A stretch of 5,566 bases of DNA, taken from NCBI GenBank assembly GCA_016202795.1, contig JACQNY010000091.1, positions 1-5,566 on the forward strand, read 5' to 3'. The notes below the pieces were generated by a model. The model was not told the origin of the DNA. It ran no database searches and was given only the letters and a program-made list of their open reading frames with translations. The stretch's first letter is position 1. Every line of letters starts with the position of its first letter. Both the position numbers and the translations under genes were made by a program. Positions 5,433-5,566 of this stretch are shown one piece after another. The DNA comes from Candidatus Aenigmatarchaeota archaeon (GTDB taxonomy: Archaea; Aenigmatarchaeota; Aenigmatarchaeia; JACPZZ01).

Positions 5433-5482
5433 TGACGCAACGAAGACTGACGCACCGCTGTGCGTCTATTTGGGTTGCGTCA
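5433..5482 (-). repeat. Concentric double inverted repeat in the leader of the 329-residue gene
   Basis: The outer arms TGACGCAAC (5433-5441) and GTTGCGTCA (5474-5482) enclose the inner arms GACGCAC (5449-5455) and GTGCGTC (5460-5466). Both pairs are perfect and share the same centre (5457.5). They are separated by 7 nt on each side and capped by CGCT. This gives either one RNA hairpin with a symmetric 7x7 internal loop or four half-sites with core GACGCA arranged as an operator. A start site about 27 nt past the TATA-like tract falls near 5477, at the beginning of the repeat. Confidence 0.8.
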
Positions 5483-5489
5483 GTTTGTT

Positions 5490-5509
5490 TCGATTGCCAT
5501 ATTATTTAA
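5490..5509 (-). promoter_or_regulatory. Conserved 18-nt promoter-like element, copy 2
   Basis: AAATAATATGGCAATCGA (5507-5490 on the minus strand) is identical to the copy at 3157-3140. Here the A/T-rich part extends to TTAAATAATAT (5509-5499), a plausible TATA box preceded by an A-run. The remaining bases to the window end (5510-5566) show no recognisable gene. Confidence 0.6.
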
Positions 5510-5566
5510 TTTTTTCCACTTGCTGTATTGTTTGTGCCTATATCATCTTATAGCTGACCAACTTAA

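Noticed and set aside
5433..5482. tRNA or other cloverleaf RNA
   Set aside because: There are only two concentric stems; no acceptor, D, anticodon or T arm pattern and no conserved tRNA bases are present.

Overview
The window looks archaeal, most likely from a small-genome uncultivated lineage of the DPANN type. The evidence is indirect: two genes have an A/T-rich TATA-like box about 27 nt before the ATG and no ribosome binding site (the leaderless pattern), the exported proteins carry N-terminal anchors instead of bacterial signal peptides, and one anchor begins with a KG-preceded hydrophobic segment like an archaeal class III (pilin-type) signal. No rRNA, tRNA, CRISPR array, transposase or metabolic enzyme is present, so the lineage cannot be fixed from the sequence.

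Layout. Positions 1-142 (or 1-198) hold the 3' end of a plus-strand gene that converges on the rest. A non-coding gap with a 9-bp inverted repeat (186-228) follows. Everything else is on the minus strand, read from right to left: a structured leader (5412-5509), a 329-residue Cys-rich membrane-anchored protein (5411-4422), a repeat-containing gap, a 349-residue paralogue of it (4228-3179), a second structured leader made of four tandem hairpins (3157-3013), a 49-residue one-TM protein (3012-2863), a 52-residue one-TM protein (2767-2609), and a 768-residue multi-domain surface protein (2579-273) lying 29 nt behind the 52-residue gene.

How the genes fit together. All five complete proteins have an N-terminal or near-N-terminal membrane segment. 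The three large ones have even numbers of cysteines on the presumed outer side (8, 10 and 12 in total), which suggests disulfide-bonded extracellular domains. The 329- and 349-residue proteins share blocks such as GEIPFI and D-x-F-x-W-Q, and the truncated gene at the left edge also shows DRFDWQL, so three members of one family flank the locus. I infer a cell-surface assembly (pilus-like, adhesive or host-contact). No ATPase, platform protein or prepilin peptidase lies in the window to prove a type IV pilus system.

The most unusual signal is regulatory. An exact 18-nt sequence (3140-3157 and 5490-5507) precedes both the 329- and the 49-residue genes. In each case it is followed 7-8 nt later by inverted repeats, different in sequence but alike in position, and then by nearly the same translation start region (GGAGGCAAAGGGATTATGG versus GGGAGCAAGGGGATATGG). 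The other genes lack this module.
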